Source of the DNA: Pyrus communis
Lineage: Eukaryota > Streptophyta > Magnoliopsida > Rosales > Rosaceae
Assembly (NCBI RefSeq): GCF_963583255.1
Contig: NC_084817.1
Location: 14,204,121 to 14,268,120 of the forward strand
DNA length: 64,000 nt
Reading direction: 5' to 3'
Each line of letters opens with the position of its first letter. Position 1 is the first letter of the stretch. Of the stretch, positions 30,388 through 43,657 are shown piece by piece. The notes below the pieces were generated by a model. The model was not told where the DNA came from. It did no database searches and saw nothing but the letters and a program-made list of their open reading frames with translations. Both the position numbers and the translations under genes were made by a program.

Positions 30388-32186
30388 CAAGGAGAAGATG
30401 GAATTTACACTCTATAACCAGATTTGCGTCTCTAAACTCTTCTCTTTGTTAATTACATTCTGCCATGTTTAGTATGTTTAAGTGCTTTTTGTGTATTTAC
30501 TTATGCTTTGTGTGAATCTATGCTTAAAACATTGAGGACAATGTTTGATTTAAGTGTGGGGGGGTAACTAAGTATGTTGATGCAAATTCGTTGAATTTTA
30601 TCACCCATAACTTCAAGTGTTGTTCCTTGCTGTTTTAAATGTTTTTAAGGTGTTTTTTTTGTTTTGACTTAAAAATTCAAAAATCACATAAAAATTTGAA
30701 AAACATGTTTTGAAAATCCTAAAAAGAGTGTTTTGAGTCGTTTTTGTGTCGTAGGTCACCTTCCAACACAGTGATAAAGATTTGGTTTCTAATTGCATGA
30801 CTGTTAAAAAGAGTTATAAATATGGAGAAAAGTTTGATTTACTCTTAGTATATGCTTGGTTATGGTTATAATGTATGACTTCACATGCAATCATAAAAGA
30901 AAAAAATTAGTTATGTAACATGCTTGAAGGAAGGAACTCAAACAAACGCTACAACCCTGAGAGACTTGAGCCTATAACGTTCTTTGGAGAGTATAATCTG
31001 TGATTTCTTTGTTTTCTAAAGTTGTTGCTTGATCTCATTATTCCTTGCTTGGTTGCTACTTAGAATGCAATTGTATCATGATAGATCTAAATGCTAGAAC
31101 TTATATCCGTTTCATTCAAAGCATGACATTGAATTGCATAACATATATCAAGATGAAGTTGTGTAGTTGCCACCATAGCCAAATAGCCTTACTTCCCATA
31201 TTTCGTATATATTAGTTTTAACCCCGTTGAGCCTCGTTTAGCCTATTTTCTTTGCTAACCACTTCACCCCTTACCGAGCCTAGTGTAGGACAGTCCACAC
31301 CCTTGTTCTTAAATGATAGTGAGCATGACTTAAATGAATTCCTTTTGAGTACATTATGAAAGAAAATGAGTGTGGGGGAGAATGTTTTGTTCTTAAGCGT
31401 TTATGTATGTTTTGAGAGTCAAAAGAAAAGAAAAGAAAAAAAAATTGTGAAAAACATATGAAAAAGAAAAACAGAAAAGAAAAGAAAGAAAGAAAGAAAA
31501 AAGAGCTTGTTCTCCCTTTTTGTTCAAAAGTTGAGTTTTCATTCAAAAGTGAATTCTAAGTTAATTCAAATTCTTTGCTCGCTATTTCTTTAAGAACCTT
31601 TGTTTTCCTTATCCCTTCTTTGTTAGCCAAACACTTTTTAGCCCCGTTACACCCCTTTGACTTCTATCTTGATCGTTATGTGTTTAATAATGTGGAGTTT
31701 GGAATTGATATGAGCATATGGTGTCACTGGTTCTTGCATCTAAGTAATAGCATTCCATTCATGAGATCATATCTAAACATGCTTATTAACTCCAGAAATT
31801 GCTCTCTTTATGATACTTATATGTGAGTGTTCGTTTTCATATCAATCTTCTCACATGTAACTAGATTAGGGTGTGTAGTCAGAAAATCTGAGTGAAAATT
31901 GAGTACATATCTTGTAAGGAATTGAGCAAATTCTCTAAAGGCATGTTACTACATTCAAAATATAGTTTTAAATGCTTAATTGTGAATTAGTATGTGGTGA
32001 CTATGATTAAGTATGTACTTAAGTGTAAAGATAACCAAAATCTGTGAGAATGATGATTTTTAACTTGTCATGTGCATTGGAAATCCCTAAAGACGGTTGT
32101 TGGAAGGTTTAGGTTGTGTTTTACGTGTTTAGTGTCGTTTTGTTTATTTGTTTTTATTCTGTTTTGCTCGAGGACTAGCAAAAGCT
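30388..32186 (+). other. Non-coding 3' internal region of element H
   Basis: Homologous in order to 52375-54243 of the intact element. It holds PPT-like motifs at 30552-30564 (AAGTGTGGGGGGG) and 31368-31380 (GAGTGTGGGGGAG), plus an A/G-rich tract near 31425-31505. No supported gene. Confidence 0.7.
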
Positions 32187-32201
32187 AAGTGTGGGGGTAT
32201 T
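32187..32201 (+). other. Polypurine tract of element H
   Basis: AAGTGTGGGGGTATT immediately before the 3' LTR start TGATAGG. Confidence 0.85.
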
Positions 32202-34642
32202 TGATAGGAGCATATTCATGCGACTTAAATGGCTTGTTCTCGTGCATTTACGTTATGTTTCTCTCGTTATTTTAGTCCTTTATGCTTCTTTTGTGTGTTT
32301 TCAGGTTCTAAGGGCCTAGGGAGCAAGAAAGTGCATTTTGAGGCCATTTGGAGCATTTTTGGGCATGGATTGGATAGCTTATCCATGGAGCCAAGAGGAT
32401 GGACGAATTTGAAGGCCTTGTATGCACTTGAAGACACAAAACAATGGCCCTAACCCAATCACATAACACCTTGCCATGGGCTTAACACATTATGCCATAC
32501 AAACCAACCTATTTTAGGCCCATTCTATGTACTTAAACCCTAGCCCTTTAAACTAGTTCTTTTATCACTTATCAAACCATTCACTTATCACTCACCACAT
32601 ATCATTCATTTATCACTTAACATATCATTCATTTATCACTTAGCATATCATTCATTTATCAATTATCAAACCATTCACTTATCACTTCCATTCACTTATC
32701 ACTCACCACATATCATTCATTTATCACTTAACATATCATTCATTTATCACTTATCACAACAACAACCTAAAGCACATGCACATGCACCACTATTCCCTTG
32801 CCACTTTCTAGCCATTTCATTTCATCATTACACCACCATTCACACCCCTTTAATCCACATGCATCCACATACTCATTCACTTAATCATTAAGCCACACAT
32901 TCACACACACACACCCAAAACACATCCAAGGCCGTGACTTCTCCCTTATGCCATTTTCAGATTTCCATCATATTCACATGCATTCCATCCTTTAAAACAT
33001 TGCACATGCATTCAATCATTCCAACCAAGCCACATGCACTCCCTTTAATCATTCATCCTAGTGGTTTTTCCATCATTAATTCAACCAACACATTCATCAT
33101 TCACACTAACACAAAACCCATCTTGTGCCGTGAGTTTCCCCTCCAAATTTCCAGCACCCCATAATCATTCACAACCCTTTAATCACATGCATTATCATCA
33201 AACAAACAACCCTAAACCGTGAGCTCCCATTCCTTTATGCCATTTTCAGATTTCCACCCACTAACCTAGTCATCAACACATGCACTTCCACCTTTCATCC
33301 ACAATGATTCATGATTCATTCACTTTGCATCCTTTAATTCAATCACATACTTTCCCATTGTATAATACATCCACATGCATTCTCCATCATTCCTCCACAC
33401 AAACACCTTAAACAAATAACCATATACACCTCCACTCCTCCTATAAATACCCTTGCATTCATTCACTCCTCATTAAATCTCATTCCATTGTAGATACCAC
33501 AACACAAACACTCCATTCCTTCTCTAGCCGTGAGTTTCTCTCCATTTTCTGCACCATTTTCTCCACCACTCCTCACCTATTTCCATAATTCCTTTTCCAT
33601 TCCACACTTCCATCCCCCAAACCAATTATCCCTAGACCTTATGCTACAATAAAGAGGAAGAGAAGAGGGCCTAAACGTTCATACAATTCAAGTTTGAGTT
33701 GTTGGAATGTTTAGGCGTTTCTTTGATTTCAATGTTTAATTTCAATTCTCTTTGTTTTGTATGAGGAACTAAACCCCCCTTTAGCTAGGGGGGGATTCGA
33801 AATATATGTTTATGCTTGCATTTTGATTTGATTACTTCTAATTGCGTTTCATAAGTTGTGGATTCAATTTGTTTAACCGTTTGATTGATAACTTATTTAT
33901 GTATGTTTATTAAGAATGCGCGCTTAATTTTCATGCATGAATATGACGCTAGAATATAAGTGAGTTTCACCTAATCGTTATGAACTTATATTCACAAGTA
34001 GTGGAGGTTGCTTATAAACAATCGTGTTAAACGAATTCTTGGCATAAGTTTCATGCAATCATAGTAACGAATGCCTCGTCAACACTTATAGTTTTCATGA
34101 TGCTTAATGATTCTTGCTTGTTTCTCTATTATGCAATTCATGTAGGGAACTTGTGAGGAATGCTTTGGGTTGTCGTATGCAATCATCCAATTCATTAACT
34201 TAAGGAAAACTTGACGGTTAATTTAAGCGGACCTAATTAACCCGGGGTGTTGAGAATTCATGGTTTATTGAAATGCAATTGGAAACCATTTTATTATGCA
34301 AGTGTAACATGTATGGAGATGAACCCCTTAGCTAGCCATACCATCCATTCATTTCCGTCAATTTCATATTTACAATTTGTTTTCTTTACAATCTATCCAT
34401 TTTAGTTTAAATTCATCCAAAATCAATCCCCCCATATTTCGTTTAAGTCTTAGTCTTAATCTTTCTTATTTTTAGTTTTGCATTCTTTGAGTCTAAGTTA
34501 GTATTTCATATTGTTATTTTACGTTTTTGAGTCAGTTTCCAAGAGATTTGCAATCCCTCCTAATCCCCGGTCCAGAACGATCCCTACTTATACTTATACT
34601 ACAAATCGACAAAAAGAGGGTTTAATTTGTGTGCGTATAAAT
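32202..34642 (+). repeat. 3' LTR of element H, missing its last 9 nt
   Basis: Matches the 5' LTR at a constant offset of 7658 until GTATAAAT at 34642, where CTCGCATCA should follow. Instead the sequence switches into inverted LTR sequence. TATAAAT lies at 33442-33448. Confidence 0.9.
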
Positions 34643-36661
34643 TAACCGTCAAGTTTTCCTTAAGTTAATGAATTGGATGATTGCATACGACAACCCAAAG
34701 CATTCCTCACAAGTTCCCTACATGAATTGCATAATAGAGAAACAAGCAAGAATCATTAAGCATCATGAAAACTATAAGTGTTGACGAGGCATTCGTTACT
34801 ATGATTGCATGAAACTTATGCCAAGAATTCGTTTAACACGATTGTTTATAAGCAACCTCCACTACTTGTGAATATAAGTTCATAACGATTAGGTGAAACT
34901 CACTTATATTCTAGCGTCATATTCATGCATGAAAATTAAGCGCGCATTCTTAATAAACATACATAAATAAGTTATCAATCAAACGGTTAAACAAATTGAA
35001 TCCACAACTTATGAAACGCAATTAGAAGTAATCAAATCAAAATGCAAGCATAAACATATATTTCGAATCCCCCCCTAGCTAAAGGGGGGTTTAGTTCCTC
35101 ATACAAAACAAAGAGAATTGAAATTAAACATTGAAATCAAAGAAACGCCTAAACATTCCAACAACTCAAACTTGAATTGTATGAACGTTTAGGCCCTCTT
35201 CTCTTCCTCTTTATTGTAGCATAAGGTCTAGGGATAATTGGTTTGGGGGATGGAAGTGTGGAATGGAAAAGGAATTATGGAAATAGGTGAGGAGTGGTGG
35301 AGAAAATGGTGCAGAAAATGGAGAGAAACTCACGGCTAGAGAAGGAATGGAGTGTTTGTGTTGTGGTATCTACAATGGAATGAGATTTAATGAGGAGTGA
35401 ATGAATGCAAGGGTATTTATAGGAGGAGTGGAGGTGTATATGGTTATTTGTTTAAGGTGTTTGTGTGGAGGAATGATGGAGAATGCATGTGGATGTATTA
35501 TACAATGGGAAAGTATGTGATTGAATTAAAGGATGCAAAGTGAATGAATCATGAATCATTGTGGATGAAAGGTGGAAGTGCATGTGTTGATGACTAGGTT
35601 AGTGGGTGGAAATCTGAAAATGGCATAAAGGAATGGGAGCTCACGGTTTAGGGTTGTTTGTTTGATGATAATGCATGTGATTAAAGGGTTGTGAATGATT
35701 ATGGGGTGCTGGAAATTTGGAGGGGAAACTCACGGCACAAGATGGGTTTTGTGTTAGTGTGAATGATGAATGTGTTGGTTGAATTAATGATGGAAAAACC
35801 ACTAGGATGAATGATTAAAGGGAGTGCATGTGGCTTGGTTGGAATGATTGAATGCATGTGCAATGTTTTAAAGGATGGAATGCATGTGAATATGATGGAA
35901 ATCTGAAAATGGCATAAGGGAGAAGTCACGGCCTTGGATGTGTTTTGGGTGTGTGTGTGTGAATGTGTGGCTTAATGATTAAGTGAATGAGTATGTGGAT
36001 GCATGTGGATTAAAGGGGTGTGAATGGTGGTGTAATGATGAAATGAAATGGCTAGAAAGTGGCAAGGGAATAGTGGTGCATGTGCATGTGCTTTAGGTTG
36101 TTGTTGTGATAAGTGATAAATGAATGATATGTTAAGTGATAAATGAATGATATGTGGTGAGTGATAAGTGAATGGAAGTGATAAGTGAATGGTTTGATAA
36201 TTGATAAATGAATGATATGCTAAGTGATAAATGAATGATATGTTAAGTGATAAATGAATGATATGTGGTGAGTGATAAGTGAATGGTTTGATAAGTGATA
36301 AAAGAACTAGTTTAAAGGGCTAGGGTTTAAGTACATAGAATGGGCCTAAAATAGGTTGGTTTGTATGGCATAATGTGTTAAGCCCATGGCAAGGTGTTAT
36401 GTGATTGGGTTAGGGCCATTGTTTTGTGTCTTCAAGTGCATACAAGGCCTTCAAATTCGTCCATCCTCTTGGCTCCATGGATAAGCTATCCAATCCATGC
36501 CCAAAAATGCTCCAAATGGCCTCAAAATGCACTTTCTTGCTCCCTAGGCCCTTAGAACCTGAAAACACACAAAAGAAGCATAAAGGACTAAAATAACGAG
36601 AGAAACATAACGTAAATGCACGAGAACAAGCCATTTAAGTCGCATGAATATGCTCCTATCA
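34638..36661 (-). repeat. Inverted third LTR of element H (LTR nt 1-2024)
   Basis: The reverse complement of the first 2024 nt of the H LTR. The length agrees exactly with 24544-26567, so there are no net indels. It shares TAAAT (34638-34642) with the end of the 3' LTR. With 32202-34225 it forms a palindrome with 2-kb arms and a 412-nt spacer. Confidence 0.9.
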
Positions 36662-36666
36662 CATGT

Positions 36667-37432
36667 GAATGTGGCTAGGTTGGAAAGCTGGAATTGCAGG
36701 TGGAGTGTGCTGAAATGGAGATGTGAAAGCCACGGCAAGGGTTGGTGTTTGTGTGGCTGCATGTTTGGGTTTGTTTAAAGGGTGCATGTGGGTGAATGTT
36801 AGGTTGAAATAATGATGGAAAAACAGCTAGGAAAAGAGGGAATGCATGTGGAAGTGTGGCTGCAAAGAGAAGGAAAGCTGGAATGTGGAGGGGAGTGCAC
36901 GGCAAAGGCAGATTTTGGTGTTGGAAATGCATGTGTTTTAGGTTGTGAAAGCATGTAGATTAGGTCGAAAGAGGTGGGTGTGCATGTGAGTTGAAATGCA
37001 TGTGTTTAAATGGTTGAAATGTGTAGATGATTATGAGTATGATAAGTGATAAGTGTATGGTTATGATAAGTGATAAATGAATGATATGTTAAGTGATAAA
37101 TGAATGATATGTTAAGTGATAAATGAATGATATGTTAAGTGATAAATGAATGATATGTTAAGTGATAAATGAATGATATGTGGTGATAAATGAATGATAT
37201 GTGGTGATGATAAGTTGGCCTTCAATTTCGTCCATTCCTTTTGCTCCAAACATAAGCTATCCATTCCAAGTCCGATTTTGCTCCAAAATGCTCTAAAATG
37301 CATCTTTTTGCTTCCTTAGCCATATAAACCTAAAAACACACGAAAGAAGCATAAATGACTAAAATAACTAAAGAAACATAACGTAAATGTACGAGAACAA
37401 GCCATTTAAGTCGCATGAATATGCTCCTATCA
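36667..37432 (-). repeat. U3 part of the minus-strand LTR interrupted by element H
   Basis: Continues 23184-24543 after the CATGT duplication and ends ATGCTCCTATCA. It contains a tandem array of about six TGATAAATGAATGATATGT units at 37073-37205. Confidence 0.8.
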
Positions 37433-38459
37433 TCTTCCTTCTCCTCTTCCTTGCTAAGTCACGGCACAAGGTCTATGGTGGGTTTGTGGATGATTTTCTG
37501 GGTTTTGGATGGATTTAGGTATGTATGGTGGTGCGGCAGGGGATGATGGTGGTGTATGGAGGTTGGGATGGAGGTGTGGAAGTAGGGGAATGATGGATGG
37601 GTGGTTGCAAGGTCACGGCAAAGGGTGTTTTTCTGAAGGAATGTATGAATGTTGTGTGAAGGGGTGGTGGACTAATTGGTGCGGCAAGGGCTGCTTATAT
37701 AGGCTAGTTTGGCACACTTAATAAAGGAAAAGGATTGCCTAATCCTATTGAAAAAGGGTCAATTCAAGGCAGAAATCAAGTGGGATTGGGAATAGGAATT
37801 TCGGCTAGGATTTAGGGAGTTCTAGAAGGCTAGGTGCGGCACACATGTAGGGATAGGATAAGGTGTTCTAGAAACTGTGTTTAAGGCAGATTCCTAATCC
37901 TAAAGGGCCTAGGACATGTGATATAAGAGTAGGAAAATGATTGTGATTCCTAAACCTACAAGGAATGGTGTTTTGCGGCATTGGTATGGATAAATCTTCT
38001 AGAAACTGAAATAGGTGTTTAGATGTGTAATTGATTCCCCCTAATTAGTTAGGTTTAAGTCCCAACCTGATTTGGATAGGATAGGATAGGATAATGTTAG
38101 AGTTAGGATAGGATAAGGTTTCTAGGATAGGATAAGATAAGGTTTGGATAACGTTGGATAAGGTTCCTTGTTTCTTGCTTCTTCCTTATCTTCATTGGAA
38201 TAGAACTTCTTCCACCAGATTTGTAGCCTTTCCTAGCTCTTCTTGTCTTCAATTTCGTCCATCCTCTTTGCTCCATGGTTAAGCTATCCAATCCATGCCC
38301 AAAAATGCTCCAAATAGCCTCAAAATGCACTTTCTTGCTCCCTTTGCCATTAGAACCTAAAAACATACGAAAATGTCTTAAAATACTAAAACAACTATGA
38401 ATTAACAACATAAATGCACGAAAACAAGCTAAGTAAGTCGCCTAAATATGCTCCTATCA
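37433..38459 (-). repeat. Minus-strand LTR fragment, U3 half, divergent subfamily
   Basis: Starts mid-LTR (CTTCCTTGCT near the CACGGCACAAGGTC block) and ends CTCCTATCA at 38459. It has an AT-rich promoter-like segment and a GGATA-rich stretch at 38080-38165. The 70-residue glycine/tryptophan-rich ORF at 37509 is not credible as a gene. Confidence 0.65.
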
Positions 38460-39530
38460 CTAGCATCAAGTTTATGCATGCAAATTAAGTGTTAACCCCC
38501 AACCCACATACATAAACCAGTTTTAATAACTTAGATAAGCAAATCACATTCATGCCTTAAGAAATAATAACCGGACGTAATCAATTTATATAAAACATAT
38601 AATCATGGCTTCGAATTCTCCTCTAACTAAAAAGAAATTAGTTCCTCATGTTCGCAAAACAAAGATAATTAAATTCAAACATTGAACTAAGACAAAGGAT
38701 AGAATACACCTAGAAACTCTCCACACTCCAATGGCAGATTTCAAACCCTCCTTGGATGGCAGATTGCACAAGTCCTCCTCTCCTTGCTTCCTTGCTTGCG
38801 GCACTAGGGTGGTGTAGAATGGATTGTGGTGTTTGATGCATGAAAGTATGAATGAATGAATGAGTGAGTGGATGGATTAAATGGTGAGGCATTGGCTGTT
38901 TATATAGGCTAATTTTGCACACTTAGTGAAGGACAAGGATTGCACAATCCCATGGAAAAAGGGTTAAGTCTTTGTAGAAACCAAAAGGGAAAGGGATAGG
39001 GAATTTTCGCCAGAAATTAAGGGCTTCTAGAAACTAGGTATTTTTTGGCAAAAATGAGACTTCTAGAAGGGGTAAAGGGTAGATTTCTGGACCTAAATGG
39101 ATAAGGACTCAAGATATAGGTGTAGAGGAAGGATTGCAACTCCTAAACCTGATTTGGATAGGATAGAATAGGATAATGTTAGAGTTAGGATAGGATAAGG
39201 TTTCTAGGATAGGATAAGATAAGGTTGGATAAGGTTCCTTGTTTCTTGCTTCTTCCTTATCTTCATTGCATTAGGACTTCTTCCACCAGATTTGTAGCCT
39301 TTCCTAGCCCTTCTTGACTTCAATTTCGTCCATCCTCTTTGCTCCATGGTTAAGCTATCCAATCCATGCCCAAAAATGCTCCAAATAGCCTAAAAATGCA
39401 CTTTCTTGCTCCTTTTGCCATTAGGACCTAAAAACATACGAAAATAACTTAAAAGACTGAAATAAATAGTAATTAACTTCATAAATGCAAGGAAACAACA
39501 TAACTAAGTAGCATAAATATGCTCCTATCA
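38460..39530 (-). repeat. Minus-strand LTR fragment, second U3 half
   Basis: Starts at the mid-LTR CTAGCATCAAG and ends GCTCCTATCA. The U3 end resembles the plus LTR at 56820 (ATGCTACTTAGTTATG). A GGATA-rich stretch lies at 39158-39235. Confidence 0.65.
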
Positions 39531-40842
39531 CCTTCCATCCATCCCAGCCACCATAATACACCTCCATACACCTTCCATCCATTGCAGCCACCTTCCACAA
39601 TCCTTGCCGCACCACCATACCATCCTAAATCCCTTCCAAAAACCAAAATCACATCCAAAATCCCCTAAAACCTCTCTGCCGCAGCAAGGAGAAGAAGAAA
39701 GAGAGCTTGAACGTGCAGAAATTCAAAGTGGAATCGTTGGGCATTCTAGGTGTAATCAATCTTTTGTTCTTTATGTTTAATTTCAATTTTGTTTCTCTTG
39801 CTGTGAACATGAGAGGCTAAAACCCTAGTTAGCTATGGGGTGATTCGAAACCATGTCTATGCTTGCAATATAAATTGATTACCTTCAGTTGGAATTTCAT
39901 GAGTTGTGGATTCAATTTGTTTAACTGCTTGATTGATAACTTATTCGTGTATGTTTATTGAGAGTGCACGCTTAGTTTTCATGCATGAATATGATGCTAG
40001 AATATAAGGGAGTTTCACCTAATAGTTACAAACTTATATTCACAAGTAGTGGAGGTCGCTTATAAACGATCACGTTAAATGAATTCTTGGCACTAGTTTC
40101 ATGCTCATCATAGTAACGAATGCCTCGTCAACACTTATAGTTTTCATGTTGCTTAATGATCTTTGATTGTATCTTTATTGTGCTTTTCACGTAAAGGACT
40201 TTTGGAGAATGTTTTGAATTGTTGTATGCGCTGTCCCATCCAATTCATTAACTTAAGGAGAACTTGAAGGTTAATTTAAGCGAACCTAATTAACCTGGGG
40301 TGTTGAGTTTCATGATTCATCGAAAGACCAACTGAAAATCATCCTGTATGCAAGTGTGACATGTGTGGAGAAGAACCTTCTAGCTAGCATTCCATCCATA
40401 TTTTCATCAAATTCGTATTTACAATCTGTTTTTATTACAATCTGTGTTCTTTGTTTTAATTTCGTCAAAACTAAATCCCCCTTTACTTTAGTGTTTCAAT
40501 TTAGTTAGAAAGTGTCTTAGTTTGTGTTTCTAAGTGTTTTGATTCAAGTTATCACCCAAATTCGTCCAAATTAGTGTAGGTGTTCAAAACTGCCCAGATT
40601 GTGTTTTTAAGGCAGTTTTGAGTGTTTTGTTGCTGTTTTGAGTCTTTTGGTTTGTTTTAGTGTTTTAGTGTTTAGTTTTGCATTCTTTGAGTCTAGTGTA
40701 GTGTTTTAACCTCTGTATTACGTTTTTGAGTCAGTTTTCAAGTGATTTAGCAATCCCTCCTAATCCCCGGTTTAGAACGATCCCTACTTTTCAAAACTGT
40801 TAAAAGAGGGTTTTAATTTGTGTGCTTATATATTTCGCATCA
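39531..40842 (+). repeat. Plus-strand LTR fragment, R-U5 half
   Basis: Ends TTTCGCATCA at 40842 and lacks the U3 start. It carries one CTCAAA-CTGCC type hairpin near 40580-40620. It abuts element J. Confidence 0.7.
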
Positions 40843-41257
40843 TTTTCAAAACTGTTTTGTAAATTTTTTTTTAAAATTTTCGGATTTTCTGATCAAAAGA
40901 CATGAAAACACTTCAAAACACTCTAGTAACACTTAAAAACAATGAGAAACAACATTATAAGTGATAGGTAATAAAATCCCACGAAAATCATGTAAAAGCA
41001 AATTGTTTACCCCCCCCACACTTAAATCAAACAATGTCCTCAATGTTTCAAACAAAGACTCACATCCAAACAAACAATATAAACGAACTAACATGACAAA
41101 ATAAAAATAATCAAGAGATAGAGATTGAGGAACGCAAATCTGATTTTGTAGCATGAATTGGTGAATCGCCCAAATCCTCACTAGTTGAATGCATGGGTTG
41201 CCTCCCAAGAAGCGCTTTCTTTAACGTCGTGCAGCCGGACGAACATTCTTCTTATCC
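40843..41257 (-). mobile_element. Post-pol region of old element J
   Basis: On the minus strand, downstream of the integrase end, this holds the CGTCCGGCTGC and TTGGGAGGCAACCCA post-pol motif (41194-41247) and the AAGTGTGGGGGGG block (about 41012-41026). It then stops at a plus-strand LTR end. Confidence 0.7.
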
Positions 41258-41436
41258 TCACTTGGAGCCCACGGCATGGAGGGTGATGTCCTCCACAACT
41301 TGCCCTTCAACATTTGCATAATAGGGCTTCAAACAATGCCCATTCACCTTGAATTCTTGGCCATTCCTCAAGCTTTGGATTTGAACTGCGCCATGTGGAA
41401 AAACATTAGTAACAACAAAAGGTCCAATCCACTTAG
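41258..41436 (-). pseudogene. Integrase C-terminal fragment of element J
   Basis: Encodes the end of the Athila-type polyprotein (GPFVVTNVFPHGAVQIQS, then HAVGSK and stop), aligned with the last roughly 60 residues of the intact copy. It is separated from the rest by the solo LTR at 41437. Confidence 0.82.
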
Positions 41437-43657
41437 TGATAGGAGCATATTTAGGCGACTTACTTAGCTTGTTTTCGTGCATTTATATTGTTAATTCATA
41501 GTTGTTTTAGTAGTTTAAGCCATTTTCGTGTGTTTTTAGGTTCATATGGCTAAGGAAGCAAAAAGATGCATTTTGGAGCAAAATTGGACTTGGAATGGAT
41601 AGCTTATGTTTGGAGCAAAAGGAATGGACGAAATTGAAGGATTCCTAATCCATTGCAACCACATGCACATTCAATCATTCACACCAAAACCTTGCACATG
41701 CTTTCCCATTTCATTATTCATTCACTTTGCAGCCACCATTCACTATTTAATCCACATGCATTCATCATCATTCACCCTAGCTTTAATTCACATGCAAACA
41801 GATTCATTTTCAGCACCAAACACCATCATTGACATGCACACCCATTTTCTCCCAAAACATTGCACATGCATTCATAATCATTCACACCTTGCAGCCACTC
41901 CACATCCCTCACCAAGAAATCATTCAACACATGCATCCATAATCATTTCTCCACACCAAAACCGTGCACATGCATTCCCCTTGTGCAAGTCCATCATTCC
42001 ACACCTCCATGGCAGCCACCAACCAACCTAGCTCTCATGTTTCCCCTTTAATCATTCAAACATTCACCCACATGCATTTCTAACCCACATGCACTTCCCA
42101 CTTCATCATTTCAGCCACCAAACATCCACATGCATTCATCCTAGCTGTTTTGCACATGCATTCACTTAACCTAGCTGTCATGTTCCCTCTCCCATCCATT
42201 CATCTCCCTATAAAAACCATACACACTTCACACAACATTCATTCATTCTCATACATTCTTCCACATTTCAGAAAATCATCCATTCACACCAAGAAACATC
42301 CCCTTGGCCGTGAGTTTCCCTACAAATCCAAACACCACTCCTCTTCCATTTCCATCACTCCCCAAACCATTCACACCATCAAACTATCCTTAGACCTTGT
42401 GCTACAATAAAGAGGAAGAGAAGAGGGCCTAAACGTTCATACAATTCAAGTTTGAGTTGTTGGAATGTTTAGGTGTTTCTTTGATTTCAATGTTTAAATT
42501 CAATTCTCTTTGTTTTGTATGTTTGAGGAATGGAAGAAAAGAGTGCTTAAACGTTCATACAATTCAAGTTTGAGTTGTTGGAATGTTTAGGTGTTTCTTT
42601 GATTTCAATGTTATGAAGAACTAAACCCCCCTTAGCTAGGGGGTGATTCGAAATATATGTTTATACTTGCCTTTTGATTTGATTACTTCTAATTACGTTT
42701 CATAAGTTGTGAATTCAATTTGTTTAACTGTTTTATTGATAACCTATTTATGTATGTTTATTGAGAGTGCACGCTTAATTTTCATGCATGAATATGACGC
42801 TAGAATATAAGTGAGTTTCACCTAATAGTTATGAACTTATATTCACAAGTAGTGGACGTTGCTTATAAACAATCGCGTTAAATAAATTCTTGGCATAAGT
42901 TTCATGCAATCATAGTAACGAATGCCTCGTCAACACTTATAGTTTTCAAAGAACTTAATGATTCTTGCTTGTATCTCTATTATGCAATTCATGTAGGGAA
43001 CTTGTGGGGAATGCTTTGGGTTGTCGTATGCAATCATCCAATTCATTAACTTAAGGAAAACTTGACGGTTAATTTAAGCGGACCTAATTAACCCGGGGTG
43101 TTGAGAATTCATGGTTTATTGAAATGCAATTGGAAATCGTTTTATTATGCAAGTGTAACATGTGTGGAGATGAACCCCTTGGCTAGCATCCATTCATCCA
43201 TACTTTCATCATATTCATTTTTACAATCTGTTCTAATTTTACAAAGTTTTAAGTTTTGTTTTCAAATTCGTCAAAACCTCAATCCCCCTTTACTTTAGTG
43301 TCCAATTTAGTTAGAAAGTGTCTTAGTTTGTGTTTCTAAGTGTTTTGAATCAATTTATTACATAAATTCGTCCAAATTCACCAAAGTGCTCAAAACTGCC
43401 CAGAAAGTGTTTTTAAGGCAGTTTTGAGTGTTTTGGGTGATGTTTGAGTCTTTTGGTTTGTTTTAGTGTTTTAAGCATGTAGTTTCGCATTCTTTGAGTC
43501 TAGTTTAGTGTTTTAAACTTTATTTTACGTTTTTGAGTCAGTTTCCAAGTGATTAACAATCCCTCCTAATCCCCGGTCCAGAACGATCCCTACTTATACT
43601 TATACTACAATTTGACAAAAAGAGGGTTTAATTTGTGTGCGTATAAATCACGCATCA
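41437..43657 (+). mobile_element. Solo LTR, TSD CTTAG, in the pol of element J
   Basis: A 2221-nt LTR from TGATAGGAGC to CACGCATCA, flanked by CTTAG at 41432-41436 and 43658-43662. It has a TATAAAA box at 42209-42215, two leader hairpins between about 42427 and 42590, and many CATGCA motifs in U3. It belongs to the non-autonomous LTR type (like element A). Confidence 0.9.

Larger units (their letters stand above)
24544..36661 (+). mobile_element. Element H: non-autonomous Athila-like element with a third, inverted LTR; TSD CATGT
   Basis: Order: LTR (24544-26993), PBS, Gag-linker ORF, A run, antisense gene (minus), non-coding 3' part, PPT, LTR (32202-34642), then an inverted LTR lacking its U5 (34638-36661). 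CATGT flanks the whole block (24539-24543 and 36662-36666), so the composite appears to have integrated as one unit with a U3 terminus at each end. The three LTR copies agree in length and coordinates without indels wherever compared. Confidence 0.88.
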
